Positions 25,583 through 34,414 of a DNA stretch of 64,000 bases are shown piece after piece (within the stretch, counting starts at the first letter, position 1; each line of letters opens with the position of its first letter). Both the position numbers and the translations under genes were made by a program. Under the pieces are notes generated by a model. The model was not told where the DNA came from. It saw only the letters and a list, made by a program, of their open reading frames with translations, and did not search any database. The DNA comes from Haloparvum alkalitolerans (GTDB lineage Archaea; Halobacteriota; Halobacteria; Halobacteriales; Haloferacaceae): contig NZ_JBNLIA010000015.1 in NCBI RefSeq assembly GCF_050122995.1, positions 1-64,000 on the forward strand, written 5' to 3'.

Positions 25583-26496
25583 AGTTCATCGAGGAGGTCA
25601 TCGTCGAGGAGTTCCTGCCGACGGTGCGGGCGATGCTCGCCGAGGACCTCCGCGACCGCGGCTTCACACAGCACGAGGTCGCGGACGCGCTCGGCATCTC
25701 GCAGTCGGCGGTCTCGAAGTACGCGCACGGCGACGTGGCGCGCCACGAGCGCGTGGTCGCGGACGCGCGCGTACAGGACCTCGTCGACCGCGTCGGCGAG
25801 GGGCTGGCATCGGGCGACATGAGCCGCGTCGCCGCGCTCGTGGAGATCGAGGTGCTGATCCGGCGGCTGGAGGAGGGCGACCTGCTCGCGGAGCTCCACG
25901 AGGCGGCGATGCCCGAACTACGGGACGCGGACGTCGACTTCTCGGTCCACGACCCCGAGAGCGGGCTCCGCGAGCGCGAGCGCGTGCTCGCCTCGGTGCG
26001 GCGCGGCCTCCGCACGCTCACGAACGCCTCCGGCTTCGCCGCGCTCATCCCGAACGTCGGCGCCAACGTCGTGGAGTGTCTGCCCGACGCCGAGACGATC
26101 GACGACGTGGCCGCGATCCCCGGTCGACTGGTGGACGTGAAGGGACGCGCGATGGTCCCCGGCGAGCCCGAGTTCGGCGTCAGCGAGCACGTCGCGACCG
26201 TCCTCCTCGCGGCCCGCGAGGCCGGCAGCGACGCCCGCGGCGCCGTGAACGTCCGCTACGACCCGGAGCTGATCGAAGCGCTGGACGACGCGTACGCGAC
26301 CGTCGCGTTCGACGCGGAGGCCGACACCGCGGCCGCGGTGCGGGAGGCGGTCGACGCGTACGGAGCCGAGGACGGGGACGACGCGAGCGACGCGCTCGTG
26401 CTCTACCAGACCGGCGCGGTCGGCGTCGAGCCCATCGTCTACGTGCTCGCGCCGGACGCGCCCGAGGCGGCGCGGATCGTCCGCGAGCTCTGCTGA
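25579..26496 (+). CDS. thiR: ThiR-type regulator (HTH plus ThiN domain)
   Basis: A 305-residue protein. Residues about 10-60 form a helix-turn-helix (FTQHEVADALGISQSAVSKYAHG). Residues about 115-305 resemble ThiN, the archaeal thiamine-phosphate synthase domain (GFAALIPNVGANVVECLPDAETIDDVAAIPGRLV, with VSEHVATVLLAAREAGSDARGAVNVRY). Stand-alone HTH-ThiN fusions are the archaeal ThiR regulators, which sense thiamine phosphates through a catalytically lost ThiN domain and control thiamine genes. The next gene but one, thi4, is a thiamine gene with an inverted repeat over its promoter. It is translationally coupled to dcd. Confidence 0.85.
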   Translation: MKFIEEVIVEEFLPTVRAMLAEDLRDRGFTQHEVADALGISQSAVSKYAHGDVARHERVVADARVQDLVDRVGEGLASGDMSRVAALVEIEVLIRRLEEGDLLAELHEAAMPELRDADVDFSVHDPESGLRERERVLASVRRGLRTLTNASGFAALIPNVGANVVECLPDAETIDDVAAIPGRLVDVKGRAMVPGEPEFGVSEHVATVLLAAREAGSDARGAVNVRYDPELIEALDDAYATVAFDAEADTAAAVREAVDAYGAEDGDDASDALVLYQTGAVGVEPIVYVLAPDAPEAARIVRELC

Positions 26497-26569
26497 TCGC
26501 GGTCAAAAAATACCGACGCAGCGACCCGATCGGAGACCACTCCGGAACGAACGGTGCCGATACCCTCAC

Positions 26570-27015
26570 CGTGGCGCGCGCGAGGAACGCGCGCGAGGGA
26601 GGTCGCGGGGCGGGCGCGCTGCGGTGCGTTGCGGTTCCGCGCCCGCCCCGCGGCCGAGGTTGGGGAGGCGTGAGGCTGCGGTGCGGGGCGGTGGGTGGGG
26701 CTGAAAGGGGCAGCCGGCTCGACCCGGCCCCGGCGCCTCAAGCACCGCAGCGGGCGGTGCTGAGAGCGAGGAGCGCAGAGCGTGCCGCGGCCGGTCGAGC
26801 CGGCTGGGGCTTTCTGGGTGGTTCCGTCCCGATCAGCAGTGCTGCGACAGAAATAGAAGATGAGTCGTACAGAGAGCCGGCTGGGGCTTTCTGGGTGGTT
26901 CCGTCCCGATCAGCAGTGCTGCGACAGAAATAGAAGATGAGTCGTACAGAGAGCCGGCTGGGGCTTTCTGGACGGTGCTGTCCAGCACAGCAGGATCTAT
27001 CCCAGAGCCGGATGC
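26570..27015 (+). repeat. Dispersed intergenic repeat, copy 3 (most complete)
   Basis: The 669-base space between the convergent thiR and thi4 genes holds no gene. It has the module CCGAGGTTGGGGAGG with GTGAGGCTGCGG (26653-26686), CTGAAAGGGGC (26701-26711), a segment with GCGAGGAGCGCAG, and three head-to-tail copies of the GGGGCTTTCTGG core unit. Starting at 26582, an imperfect CGCGCGAGGAACGCGCGCGAG palindrome-like string opens the element. Confidence 0.75.
26799..26952 (+). repeat. 77-bp tandem repeat (two perfect copies)
   Basis: Units begin at 26799 and 26876 with GCCGGCTGGGGCTTTCTGGG and appear identical over 77 bases; a third, diverged unit starts at 26953. The perfect identity suggests recent duplication of the dispersed-repeat core. 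Confidence 0.85.
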
Positions 27016-27165
27016 GTAGTAGCGAACGCGGACTGAGGCTTTCGGAGCGGTCGAGACACGTCGGACAAGTGCCCGCCCACTGTACGACCCGACTTCCTAC
27101 GACCCGACTTCCCAGCGATCGACCGTCGAACACGCCCGCGGAACGCGTTTTTTGCAGTCGTTCGC

Positions 27166-28098
27166 TCAGTCGTCCGCGGGCGCGGGCGACCGCGAGGAGA
27201 GCGCCACGTCGCCGGCGTCGACCTCCAACTCGTCCAGCGCGGCCTGCGCGCCCGCCTTTCCGGAGACGAGCATCGCGCCGAAGGTCGGGCCCATCCGCGG
27301 GAGGCCGTAGGCGGTCGCGACCGCCATCCCCGTCGCGACCACGCCGTCGTGGACGACGCCGGTGTGCTCGACGACCGCGTCCTCGCTCTCGCCGACCCAC
27401 ATGGAGTCGTGGCCGGGCGAGTCGTGGCCGGGCGCGCCGTACTGGCCGTCCTCGGTGGCGTCCATGCCGGTGTTGTGCTCCTTCGCGTGCTGGATGCCGG
27501 GCGCTTCGAGGACCCCGCGTTCATCGAGCTTGCTGATCACGACCGAGTCGTGGCCCGTCGAGTCGACGACGAGGTCCGACTCCACGGCGATGGGGTCGAC
27601 GCAGGTTATCTCCCGCGGGAGCGCGTGGACCGGCGTCCAGTTCATCACGATGCCGCCGACGCGGTGGTTCTCGCGGACGACCACGTCGGTGAACTCGGTC
27701 ATGTTCTGGATCTTCGCGCCCGCGTCGCAGGCGGCCTTGATCAGCGCCGAGCAGGCCTCCGGCCCGTTCGCGACGAACAGCCCCTCGGTCTCCTCGACCG
27801 GCTCGTAGTCGACGCCGAGGTCGTCGAGGATCTCCTGTGCGGGGTCGCGGACGGTCACCTTGTTCATCAGGAACCCGCCGAGCCAGAAGCCGCCGCCGAG
27901 GTAGTTGTTCTTCTCGACGACCATCGTCTTCACGCCGCGCTCGGCCAGCTCCTTGGCCGTCATCAGCCCCGAGGGACCGCCACCGACGACGATCACGTCG
28001 GACTCGGAGAAGTCGAGGAACTCCTCGCTCCACTGTTCGCCGATCGCGCGAGTGACTGCCGCCTCGTCCGCGTCGCTGAAGCCGTCGAACTCGAACAT
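27166..28098 (-). CDS. thi4: Thi4-type thiazole synthase
   Basis: A 310-residue FAD/NAD-dependent enzyme that makes the thiazole of thiamine. It has the dinucleotide-binding VIVVGGGPSGL (35-45), the VEKNNYLGGGFWLGG motif (61-75), and Cys166 in REITCVDP, the position of the sulfur-donor cysteine of yeast Thi4, rather than the His of sulfide-using methanogen enzymes. A conserved cysteine here was reported to be essential in Haloferax volcanii. The promoter has an aligned TATA box and an inverted repeat, a probable ThiR site. Monocistronic, divergent from the exchanger gene. Confidence 0.92.
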   Translation of the reverse strand: MFEFDGFSDADEAAVTRAIGEQWSEEFLDFSESDVIVVGGGPSGLMTAKELAERGVKTMVVEKNNYLGGGFWLGGFLMNKVTVRDPAQEILDDLGVDYEPVEETEGLFVANGPEACSALIKAACDAGAKIQNMTEFTDVVVRENHRVGGIVMNWTPVHALPREITCVDPIAVESDLVVDSTGHDSVVISKLDERGVLEAPGIQHAKEHNTGMDATEDGQYGAPGHDSPGHDSMWVGESEDAVVEHTGVVHDGVVATGMAVATAYGLPRMGPTFGAMLVSGKAGAQAALDELEVDAGDVALSSRSPAPADD

Positions 28099-28130
28099 AC
28101 AACCAAGTAGTATTCTCGGGTTGTATTATT
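28099..28130 (-). promoter_or_regulatory. thi4 promoter with inverted repeat (putative ThiR operator)
   Basis: A TATA-like AATAATAC (minus strand, 28123-28130) lies 29 bases before the thi4 ATG. Perfect arms ACAACC (28099-28104) and GGTTGT (28119-28124) flank the transcription start region with 14 bases between them. Binding here would block initiation. Confidence 0.6.
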
Positions 28131-28263
28131 CCTTGTGGTTCCACCGGCTCCGAGAGCGGTCGGGACTCCCGGTGTGCTTGTCGGAGGATCGCGGTCCTGG
28201 GTGCTTTTGTCAGTAGGTCGTGGACCCCGGCGCTTTTGCCGGCCGGCCGCGCACTACCCGTCG

Positions 28264-29298
28264 ATGGTTCTCGGACTCTCGCCGTCCTCGCCGCTCGGAC
28301 ACGTCCTCCTGATCCTCCTTGCGAGCGGCGCGGTCTGGGTCGGCAGCGACTGGCTGGAGTCGTCCGCGGAGCACCTCTCGGCGCACTACGGGCTGCCCGC
28401 CGTCGTGCAGGGGTCGATCGTCGTCGCGGTCGGCTCCAGCTTCCCGGAGCTCGCGAGCGTCGTCGTCGCCGCGCTCGGCGGGAGCTTCGACCTGGGCGTG
28501 GGGGCGGTCGTCGGCTCCGCCATCTTCAACATCCTCGTGGTGCCGGGCGTCGCGGGGCTCGCGACCGACGACGCGCTCGACGCCAACCGCACGCTGGTGT
28601 ACAAGGAGGCGCAGTTCTACATGGTCGCTGTCGCGGCGCTCATCGTCACGTTCGCGTTCGCGGTCATCTACGAACCGATCCCCGAGGGCCCGCCGCTGGG
28701 CGGGTCGATCACGCGCGAACTCGCGGTCGTCCCGCTGTGTCTGTACGGGCTCTACCTCTTCATCCAGTGGCAGGACGTGAGCGACCACGAGGCCGGGGAG
28801 CCGCCGGCGGGGATCGCCGTCGGCCGCGAGTGGCTCACGCTCGCGGCGGGGCTGGCGGTCATCCTGATCGCCGTCGAGGCGCTCGTCGGGAGCGTCGAGG
28901 CGCTGAGCGTCACGTTCTCGGTCCCCTCGTTCCTCGCGGGCGTGACGATCCTCGCGGCCGCGACGAGCCTCCCGGACACGCTCGTCAGCGTCCGGGCCGC
29001 CCGGAGCGGCAAGGCCGTCACCAGTCTCGGCAACGTGCTCGGGTCGAACACCTTCGACCTGCTGGTGGCGGTCCCGCTCGGCGTGCTCATCGTCGGCGCC
29101 GCGCCGGTCGACCTCGCGGTCGCGGTGCCGATGCTGGCCGTGCTGACGCTGGCGACGGTGCTTCTGTTCACCGTGTTGCGGACCGACCTGTCGCTGTCGG
29201 GCGGCGAGTCGTGGGCGCTGATCGGCGCCTACGGACTGTTCGTCGCGTGGGTGGTCGCGGAGACCGTCGGCGCGACGAACACGATACCGGGGGTCTAG
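28264..29298 (+). CDS. Sodium/calcium exchanger family membrane protein
   Basis: A 344-residue CaCA-family antiporter with ten predicted helices in two inverted halves. The alpha-1 repeat reads VAVGSSFPELASVV followed by GAVVGSAIFNIL; the alpha-2 repeat reads AATSLPDTLVSVRAARSG followed by LGNVLGSNTFDLL, both keeping the Pro-Glu/Asp and Gly-Ser pairs that bind the cation. The ion (Ca, K or other) cannot be told. A TATA-like CGCTTTTG about 31 bases upstream supports the ATG at 28264. It is divergent from thi4. Confidence 0.88.
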   Translation: MVLGLSPSSPLGHVLLILLASGAVWVGSDWLESSAEHLSAHYGLPAVVQGSIVVAVGSSFPELASVVVAALGGSFDLGVGAVVGSAIFNILVVPGVAGLATDDALDANRTLVYKEAQFYMVAVAALIVTFAFAVIYEPIPEGPPLGGSITRELAVVPLCLYGLYLFIQWQDVSDHEAGEPPAGIAVGREWLTLAAGLAVILIAVEALVGSVEALSVTFSVPSFLAGVTILAAATSLPDTLVSVRAARSGKAVTSLGNVLGSNTFDLLVAVPLGVLIVGAAPVDLAVAVPMLAVLTLATVLLFTVLRTDLSLSGGESWALIGAYGLFVAWVVAETVGATNTIPGV

Positions 29299-29331
29299 AA
29301 GAACGCGGGACCGCGGTCGGCTCGCCGAGCG

Positions 29332-30303
29332 TTACATGTAGCCGAGGTCGCGCAGGCGCTCCATCAGGTCCTCCTTGTCCTGGGCGCGGCCGGCGCGCTC
29401 GGTCGTGTTCTCGAGGTCCTGAAGCCACGCGGGCTCCTCCTCGGTCTTCTCGGTGGAGACCTCGCTGCCGAGCGAGCGGAACCCGGCGAAGTACTTCGGC
29501 GAGATGGGCACGTCTTCCTGGTCGACGCCCTCGGGGAGGTCCGCGGCGGACTCGGGGACGTAGCCGTCCTCGGGGAACGCCTCGACGGTGTCCGGGACGA
29601 CGTAGTTCCAGAAGACGTCCCACACGTCCGCCTCCGCGAACTGCAGGATGGGCTGGATGCGGTCGTGGGGCGGGAACAGGTCGGGGTCGTGCCGCGGCGA
29701 GAAGAACGTCTCGTCGGCGCGGGCCTCCTGTTCGTCCCAGCGGACGCCGGAGATGACGCCGTCGATGTCGTACTCCTCAAGGGCGTCGTTGAGCGCCACC
29801 GTCTTCAGGAGGTGGTTGCCGACGTAGGTGTCGAGCAGGAACGGGAAGGTGTCCTCCTCGTACTCGAGGATGTTCCGGACGTGGTGCTGGTTGTGCTCGG
29901 AGAGGGCGTCGACGGGGATGTCGTCGCCCGGTTCGAGGCCGTGCTCGTCCACGTACGCGCCCACGTCGTCGTTGCGGGCGTACACGAGGTCGATGTCCCA
30001 CTCGTCGGCCCAGCGCTCGACGAAGTCGGTGATGTCGTCGAAGTGCTGGAAGTGGTCGATGAACACGGCGGTCGGCTTCTCGTAGCCGAACTCCTCGGCC
30101 ACCTGGTTGATGAAGTAGAGCGTGAGCGTCGAGTCCTTCCCGCCGGTCCACATGACGGCGGGGTTCTCGTACTGCTCGAGCCCCTCGCGGGTCACCTCGA
30201 TCGCCTTCTCGATCTTGTGCTGGAGTGACGGGTAGTCCGCGGGGGTCTCCCCCTCGCCGTCGGTGTAGTCGACGTCGACGTACGCCGGGAAGTCGTCGCT
30301 CAT
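29332..30303 (-). CDS. PAPS reductase/sulfate adenylyltransferase-like PP-loop protein
   Basis: A 323-residue PP-loop enzyme. The pyrophosphate loop is MWTGGKDSTLTLYF (Gly54-Ser58); GVRWDEQEARADETFFSPR and a C-terminal RSLG motif follow, as in CysH and CysD proteins. In haloarchaea these are annotated as phosphoadenosine phosphosulfate reductase family; sulfation, sulfate assimilation or tRNA thiolation cannot be separated from sequence. The frame is open for a further 3.6 kb upstream, but that is GC-driven; ATG 30303 gives a normal protein and a weak TATA-like sequence lies about 28 bases before it. It is divergent from the phosphodiesterase gene. Confidence 0.82.
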   Translation of the reverse strand: MSDDFPAYVDVDYTDGEGETPADYPSLQHKIEKAIEVTREGLEQYENPAVMWTGGKDSTLTLYFINQVAEEFGYEKPTAVFIDHFQHFDDITDFVERWADEWDIDLVYARNDDVGAYVDEHGLEPGDDIPVDALSEHNQHHVRNILEYEEDTFPFLLDTYVGNHLLKTVALNDALEEYDIDGVISGVRWDEQEARADETFFSPRHDPDLFPPHDRIQPILQFAEADVWDVFWNYVVPDTVEAFPEDGYVPESAADLPEGVDQEDVPISPKYFAGFRSLGSEVSTEKTEEEPAWLQDLENTTERAGRAQDKEDLMERLRDLGYM

Positions 30304-30423
30304 GTGGCTCCGAGAAACCGCGCGACGTTGATAGCTTTTCTGTCTCGCGCCGAGCACGCCGGTATCCCGGAGCGGGGCCGCAACGGAAAGGGTTTCAAGC
30401 GCCGCGAGCGGACTCCGGCCCAT

Positions 30424-31770
30424 ATGGGACTGTTCGACCGGCTGCGCGGCGACGACGAGGGACGCGTGGTCTTCCTCGGCATCGACGGCGTACCGTACGA
30501 GCTCGTTCAGGAGCACCCGGACGTGTTCGAGAACCTGACCGCCATCGCCGAGGCGGGAACCGGCGACCGGCTGGAGAGCATCGTCCCCCCCGAGTCGAGC
30601 GCCTGCTGGCCCTCGCTGACGACGGGCGTGAACCCGGGCGCAACCGGCGTCTACGGCTTCCAGGACCGCGAGGTCGGCTCCGACGAGACGTACGTCCCGA
30701 TGGGCAAGCACGTCCGCGCGACGCGCCTGTGGGACCGGGTCACCGACGCCGGCCGCGACGCGACGGTCATGAACGTCCCCGTCACGTTCCCGCCCTCCTC
30801 GCGGGTCCAGCGGATGGTCTCCGGCTTCCTCTCGCCGTCGCTGGACGCGGCCGCGAGCGACGACGACCTGAAGGAGACGCTCTCCGGGTTCGACTACCGG
30901 ATCGACGTGAACGCGAAGCTCGGCCACGAGGCGGACAAGACCGAGTTCGTCGAGAACGCACACGCCACGCTCGACGCGCGCCACGAGGCGTTCACCCACT
31001 ACCTCGAGGCGGACGACTGGGACCTGTTCTTCGGCGTCTACATGAGCACCGACCGCGTCAACCACTTCCTGTTCGGTGACTACGTCGACGACGGCCCCCA
31101 CGCCGACGACTTCCTCGCCTTCTACGACACGCTCGACGACTACATCGGCGAGATTCGTGACTCGCTCGACGAGGACACCGAACTCGTGGTCGCCTCGGAC
31201 CACGGCTTCACCGAGCTCCACCACGAGGTGAACTGCAACGAGTGGCTCGCCGAGGAGGGGTGGCTCTCCTACGAGGACGACGATCACGACTCGCTCGCGG
31301 ACGTACACGAGGAGTCGCGCGCCTACTCGCTGATCCCGGGTCGGTTCTACGTCAACCTGGAAGGCCGCGAGGCGAACGGCTCCGTCCCCGAGTCGGAGTA
31401 CGAGGCGGTCCGCGACGAGCTGATCGCCGACCTGGAGGAGCTGACCGGCCCGGACGGCCGGCAGGTCTGCAAGCGCATCGTGAAGGGCGAGGAAGTGTTC
31501 GACGGCGCGGGCGACGACATCGCGCCCGACGTGGTCGTCGTCCCCGCGGACGGCTTCGACCTCAAGTCCGCCTTCTCGGAGAAGGAGGCCGTCTTCACGA
31601 CCGGACCGCGCAACGGGATGCACAAGTTCGAGAACGCCGTCCTCTACTCGACCGCGGATCTGGACGCCGACGGCGCGAACCTCTACGACCTGACGCCGAC
31701 GATCCTCGACCTGCTGGACGTCGACGCAGAGGGCGCGACCTTCGACGGCGAGAGCCTGCTCGCGGACTGA
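30424..31770 (+). CDS. Alkaline phosphatase/nucleotide pyrophosphatase family hydrolase
   Basis: A 448-residue metal-dependent phosphodiesterase-like protein. Asp21 in VVFLGIDGVPYELV is the first metal ligand; CWPSLTTGVNPGATGVYGF (61-79) holds the candidate nucleophile Thr/Ser; STDRVNHF and ASDHGFTELHHEVN supply the other Asp/His ligands. No signal peptide is seen, so it is probably cytoplasmic. Related haloarchaeal genes often lie in glycan or phospholipid clusters, and a GT39-type membrane glycosyltransferase gene follows 42 bases downstream. Substrate unknown. Confidence 0.87.
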   Translation: MGLFDRLRGDDEGRVVFLGIDGVPYELVQEHPDVFENLTAIAEAGTGDRLESIVPPESSACWPSLTTGVNPGATGVYGFQDREVGSDETYVPMGKHVRATRLWDRVTDAGRDATVMNVPVTFPPSSRVQRMVSGFLSPSLDAAASDDDLKETLSGFDYRIDVNAKLGHEADKTEFVENAHATLDARHEAFTHYLEADDWDLFFGVYMSTDRVNHFLFGDYVDDGPHADDFLAFYDTLDDYIGEIRDSLDEDTELVVASDHGFTELHHEVNCNEWLAEEGWLSYEDDDHDSLADVHEESRAYSLIPGRFYVNLEGREANGSVPESEYEAVRDELIADLEELTGPDGRQVCKRIVKGEEVFDGAGDDIAPDVVVVPADGFDLKSAFSEKEAVFTTGPRNGMHKFENAVLYSTADLDADGANLYDLTPTILDLLDVDAEGATFDGESLLAD

Positions 31771-31812
31771 CGACTGGACGGCTTTTTCAGTCGGGACCCC
31801 GACGCCGGATCC

Positions 31813-33645
31813 ATGACGCGTTTCTCGCCCGGCGATTACCTCCACCGGGCCAGACGGCAGGTCCTGACCGACCTCCGCGAGGACGCCTACCTCCCCTACG
31901 TCCTGCTGCTCGCGGCCGGACTCTGCACCTTCTGGATCTGGCACCGCGTCCCGAACTTCGCCACGCGCGACGAGAAGAGCCGCATCCTCGACGTGCTGGT
32001 GGCGTACGGTCGGGTCATCGACGAGCCCAGCCTCGCCTCGCTGCGGGAGGGCGTCGCCTGGAGCCGCGTCCCCTTCGGCGCGACGTTCCACCTGTACGCG
32101 CTCGTGCTGCTGCCCGTGGTGCTCGCGGCCGCGCTGCTCGGCGAGTGGGAGGCGTTCGCCGCGCTCGGGTTCCCGGCGTGGGAGTTCGGCTTCTACGGCG
32201 CGTGGCAGACGCTGCCCGAATGGGTCTGGACCGCCTCCATCCTGTTGGTCCGGCTGACCAACGTCGCGTTCGCGCTCGGGTGCGTCTACCTCACCTACCG
32301 GATCGGCGCGGCCGCGTACGACCGCACGACCGGCGACCTCGCCGCCCTCCTCCTGACGCTCACGTTCGGCTTCCTCACCATCGCCCACGAGGGCGGCGAG
32401 GACATGCCGGCGCTGTTCTTCGTCCTGCTGGCGCTGTACCTCGGGCTGCGCTACGTGCAGACGGACGACGGCGGACTGTTCGTGCTCGCGGGCGCGGCCG
32501 GCGGGGTCGCCATCGCCTTCAAGCTCACCGCGGCGCCGGTCGTGCTCGTCGTCGGCGCCGCGTACGTCCTCCGGGCGCGGCGGGTCCGCGAGGAGGCCCG
32601 CCAGGGCGCCGCGGGCGACACCGACGGACCGACCGCCGGCCCGCGTGCGGCGCTGTGGCGGCCGAAGCTGTTCCTCGGAGCCGCGTTCGCGGGCTTTCTC
32701 GGCATCGTCCTCGGGTTTCCGACGGCGCTGGTCGGCGAGGTCGGTGAGGTCGTCACCCGGATCTTCGGCGGCTCGACCGCGCGGGCGACCCACACGACCG
32801 GCCCCGACGCCCCGATCTGGTGGTGGTTCCTCCGCGGCTACTTCAGCGGGCTCTCGCTCCCGCTGTTCGCCGCGGGGCTCGTGGGGACCCTCGCGAGCGT
32901 CGCCTCGCTCCGACGCCGCGACGCCGGCGTCGACGGCACCGCGCTGGTGTTGACCGCCCTGTTCGCGTACCTGCTGCTGTTCTCGGCGTGGCACGACTTC
33001 CGGGTCCACCACCTGCTGCCGACGTTCCCCCTGATCGCGCTCGTGGTCGGCGAGCGACTGCTCGCGCTCAGGGAGTCCCGGCCCGCGGTCGTCCGACCCC
33101 TCATCGCGGCGCTGCTGATCACGAGCGGCGCGTACGCCGCGGTCGGCGTCGGCGGCTACGCGGACATGCCCCGCGACAACGCGGAGGCGTGGCTGGAGGC
33201 GGAGGCCGGTCCGAACGACGCGATCGAGGTGTACCGCGTCGACTTCCAGGACACCGCGGTCCCGTACGACGCCCGCGTCAACCACGTCGCGCAGCCGGGC
33301 GACGCGGAGATGGTCCACTGCCCCGAGTACGTGCAGGTGGGCTACCGCGACCTGCTGTACCTGAAGGAGGACTCCTACTACCGAACCGGCCCGATCCAGC
33401 GGTGGTTCATCGAGGACCTGGTCCACGAGGAGACGAACTACGAGATCGTCGCCGAGTTCGGCCCCCGACCGCCGGAGTTCGTCCCCCAGCGCGCGACGCC
33501 CGGCTCCGTGACGGACCTTCTCCCCTACGGCGTCGTCCCGCAGACGGACCAGTACGCCGACGAGCAGGAGCTCCGCCCGAACCAGTACACCCTGATCCTG
33601 GAACGGACCGGCGAGTGCGAGGCGGACCGCGACCCGCCGTTCTGA
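31813..33645 (+). CDS. GT39-like membrane glycosyltransferase
   Basis: A 610-residue protein with about 11 membrane helices and a C-terminal extracytoplasmic domain of roughly 160 residues. The first loop carries ATRDEKSR (50-57), where Asp53-Glu54 match the acidic pair of the PMT/ArnT/GT39 superfamily, which moves sugars from polyprenyl phosphate carriers. HDFRVHHLLPTFPLIAL near residue 400 is also typical. The acceptor may be a protein or lipid. It follows the phosphodiesterase gene closely and they may be co-transcribed, though a T-run/TATA-like GCTTTTTC between them could also serve its own promoter. Confidence 0.8.
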   Translation: MTRFSPGDYLHRARRQVLTDLREDAYLPYVLLLAAGLCTFWIWHRVPNFATRDEKSRILDVLVAYGRVIDEPSLASLREGVAWSRVPFGATFHLYALVLLPVVLAAALLGEWEAFAALGFPAWEFGFYGAWQTLPEWVWTASILLVRLTNVAFALGCVYLTYRIGAAAYDRTTGDLAALLLTLTFGFLTIAHEGGEDMPALFFVLLALYLGLRYVQTDDGGLFVLAGAAGGVAIAFKLTAAPVVLVVGAAYVLRARRVREEARQGAAGDTDGPTAGPRAALWRPKLFLGAAFAGFLGIVLGFPTALVGEVGEVVTRIFGGSTARATHTTGPDAPIWWWFLRGYFSGLSLPLFAAGLVGTLASVASLRRRDAGVDGTALVLTALFAYLLLFSAWHDFRVHHLLPTFPLIALVVGERLLALRESRPAVVRPLIAALLITSGAYAAVGVGGYADMPRDNAEAWLEAEAGPNDAIEVYRVDFQDTAVPYDARVNHVAQPGDAEMVHCPEYVQVGYRDLLYLKEDSYYRTGPIQRWFIEDLVHEETNYEIVAEFGPRPPEFVPQRATPGSVTDLLPYGVVPQTDQYADEQELRPNQYTLILERTGECEADRDPPF

Positions 33646-33699
33646 CCGGCGCTGATGAGCGGTCCGGGCGACGCTGCGGACGTTTCTGTCGACGCTCTG

Positions 33700-34130
33700 T
33701 ACGGCGTTTCTGGAACTGCTGTCGATCCTGCTGATCGAGACGGTACCACCCGGAAAGACCCAGCCGGCTCTCCGTACGACGCGTTTTTTGTTTCTGTCGC
33801 AGATCCTGCTGCTCCTGACAGCAACACCCAGAAAGCCCCAGCCTGCTCGACCGGCCGCGGCACGCTCTGCGCTCCTCGCTCTCCGCACCGCCCGCTGCGG
33901 TGCTTGAGGCGCCGGGGCCGGATCGAGCCGGCTGCCCCTTTCAGTCCCACCCACCGCGACCGCACCGCAGCCTCACGCCTCCCCAACCTCGGCCGCGGGC
34001 CGGGCGCGGAACCGTAGCGCGCCCGGCCCGCGACCTCCACCGAAAATCGGAGATTTTCGAGCAGCCGGCGTGCAGTAGCGCGCCGGCGACCTCGCGCGCG
34101 TTGCTCGCGCGCGCCGACCGCACGGCCGGC
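33700..34130 (-). repeat. Dispersed intergenic repeat, copy 4 (reverse orientation)
   Basis: The 769-base space between the glycosyltransferase gene and artA has no gene. Reading the minus strand, it gives the AATCGGAGATTTTCG hairpin unit (34036-34086), the CGAGGTTGGGGAGG module (33961-33999), the GAAAGGGGC module, the GCGAGGAGCGCAG segment and two tandem core units (33800-33850 and about 33707-33775). This is the same order as in copies 2 and 3, inverted. Confidence 0.75.
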
Positions 34131-34244
34131 CGAGCGTTTTTCGCGGATGGGGCAGAACTCCCGCCGTGAGTGCAGCCTGATCGTCCCGGCCGCGGCGCAT
34201 CGCCCCGCCGGTTGTCCCGTGCCCAGCGCGCGTGGGGTTGCCAG

Positions 34245-34292
34245 CGCGCTACCGCACGCTGGCTGCTCGGAAATCTCCGATTTCCGGTGGAA
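34245..34292 (+). repeat. Solo hairpin unit of the dispersed repeat
   Basis: ACCGCACGCTGGCTGCTCGG then AAATCTCCGATTTCCGG matches the units at 14314-14384 but stands without the other modules. GGAAATCTCCGATTTCC can fold on itself. Confidence 0.55.
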
Positions 34293-34414
34293 CCCGCCCG
34301 CGGTCGGAGCAGCGCGGAAGCCGCGAGCGCGGTCGAGGGCGTTCAGCGTGTGCACGATGAGCGCAGCAGTACGCTCGACCGGTGAGGAAAAAGCGACGTA
34401 CAGCGCCGTCTTCT

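Noticed and set aside
26570..26900. Recurring peptide such as AGWGFLGG in open frames at several intergenic spaces, suggesting a small gene family
   Set aside because: The shared peptides come from the dispersed repeat itself, in different frames and lengths, without start sites or acidic bias.
29332..33954. A 1540-codon open frame on the minus strand spanning four genes
   Set aside because: It is the sulfate-enzyme frame left open upstream by GC-rich codons. The upstream part is Arg/Glu/Val low-complexity and lies antisense to two clear genes; only the last 323 codons are family-like.
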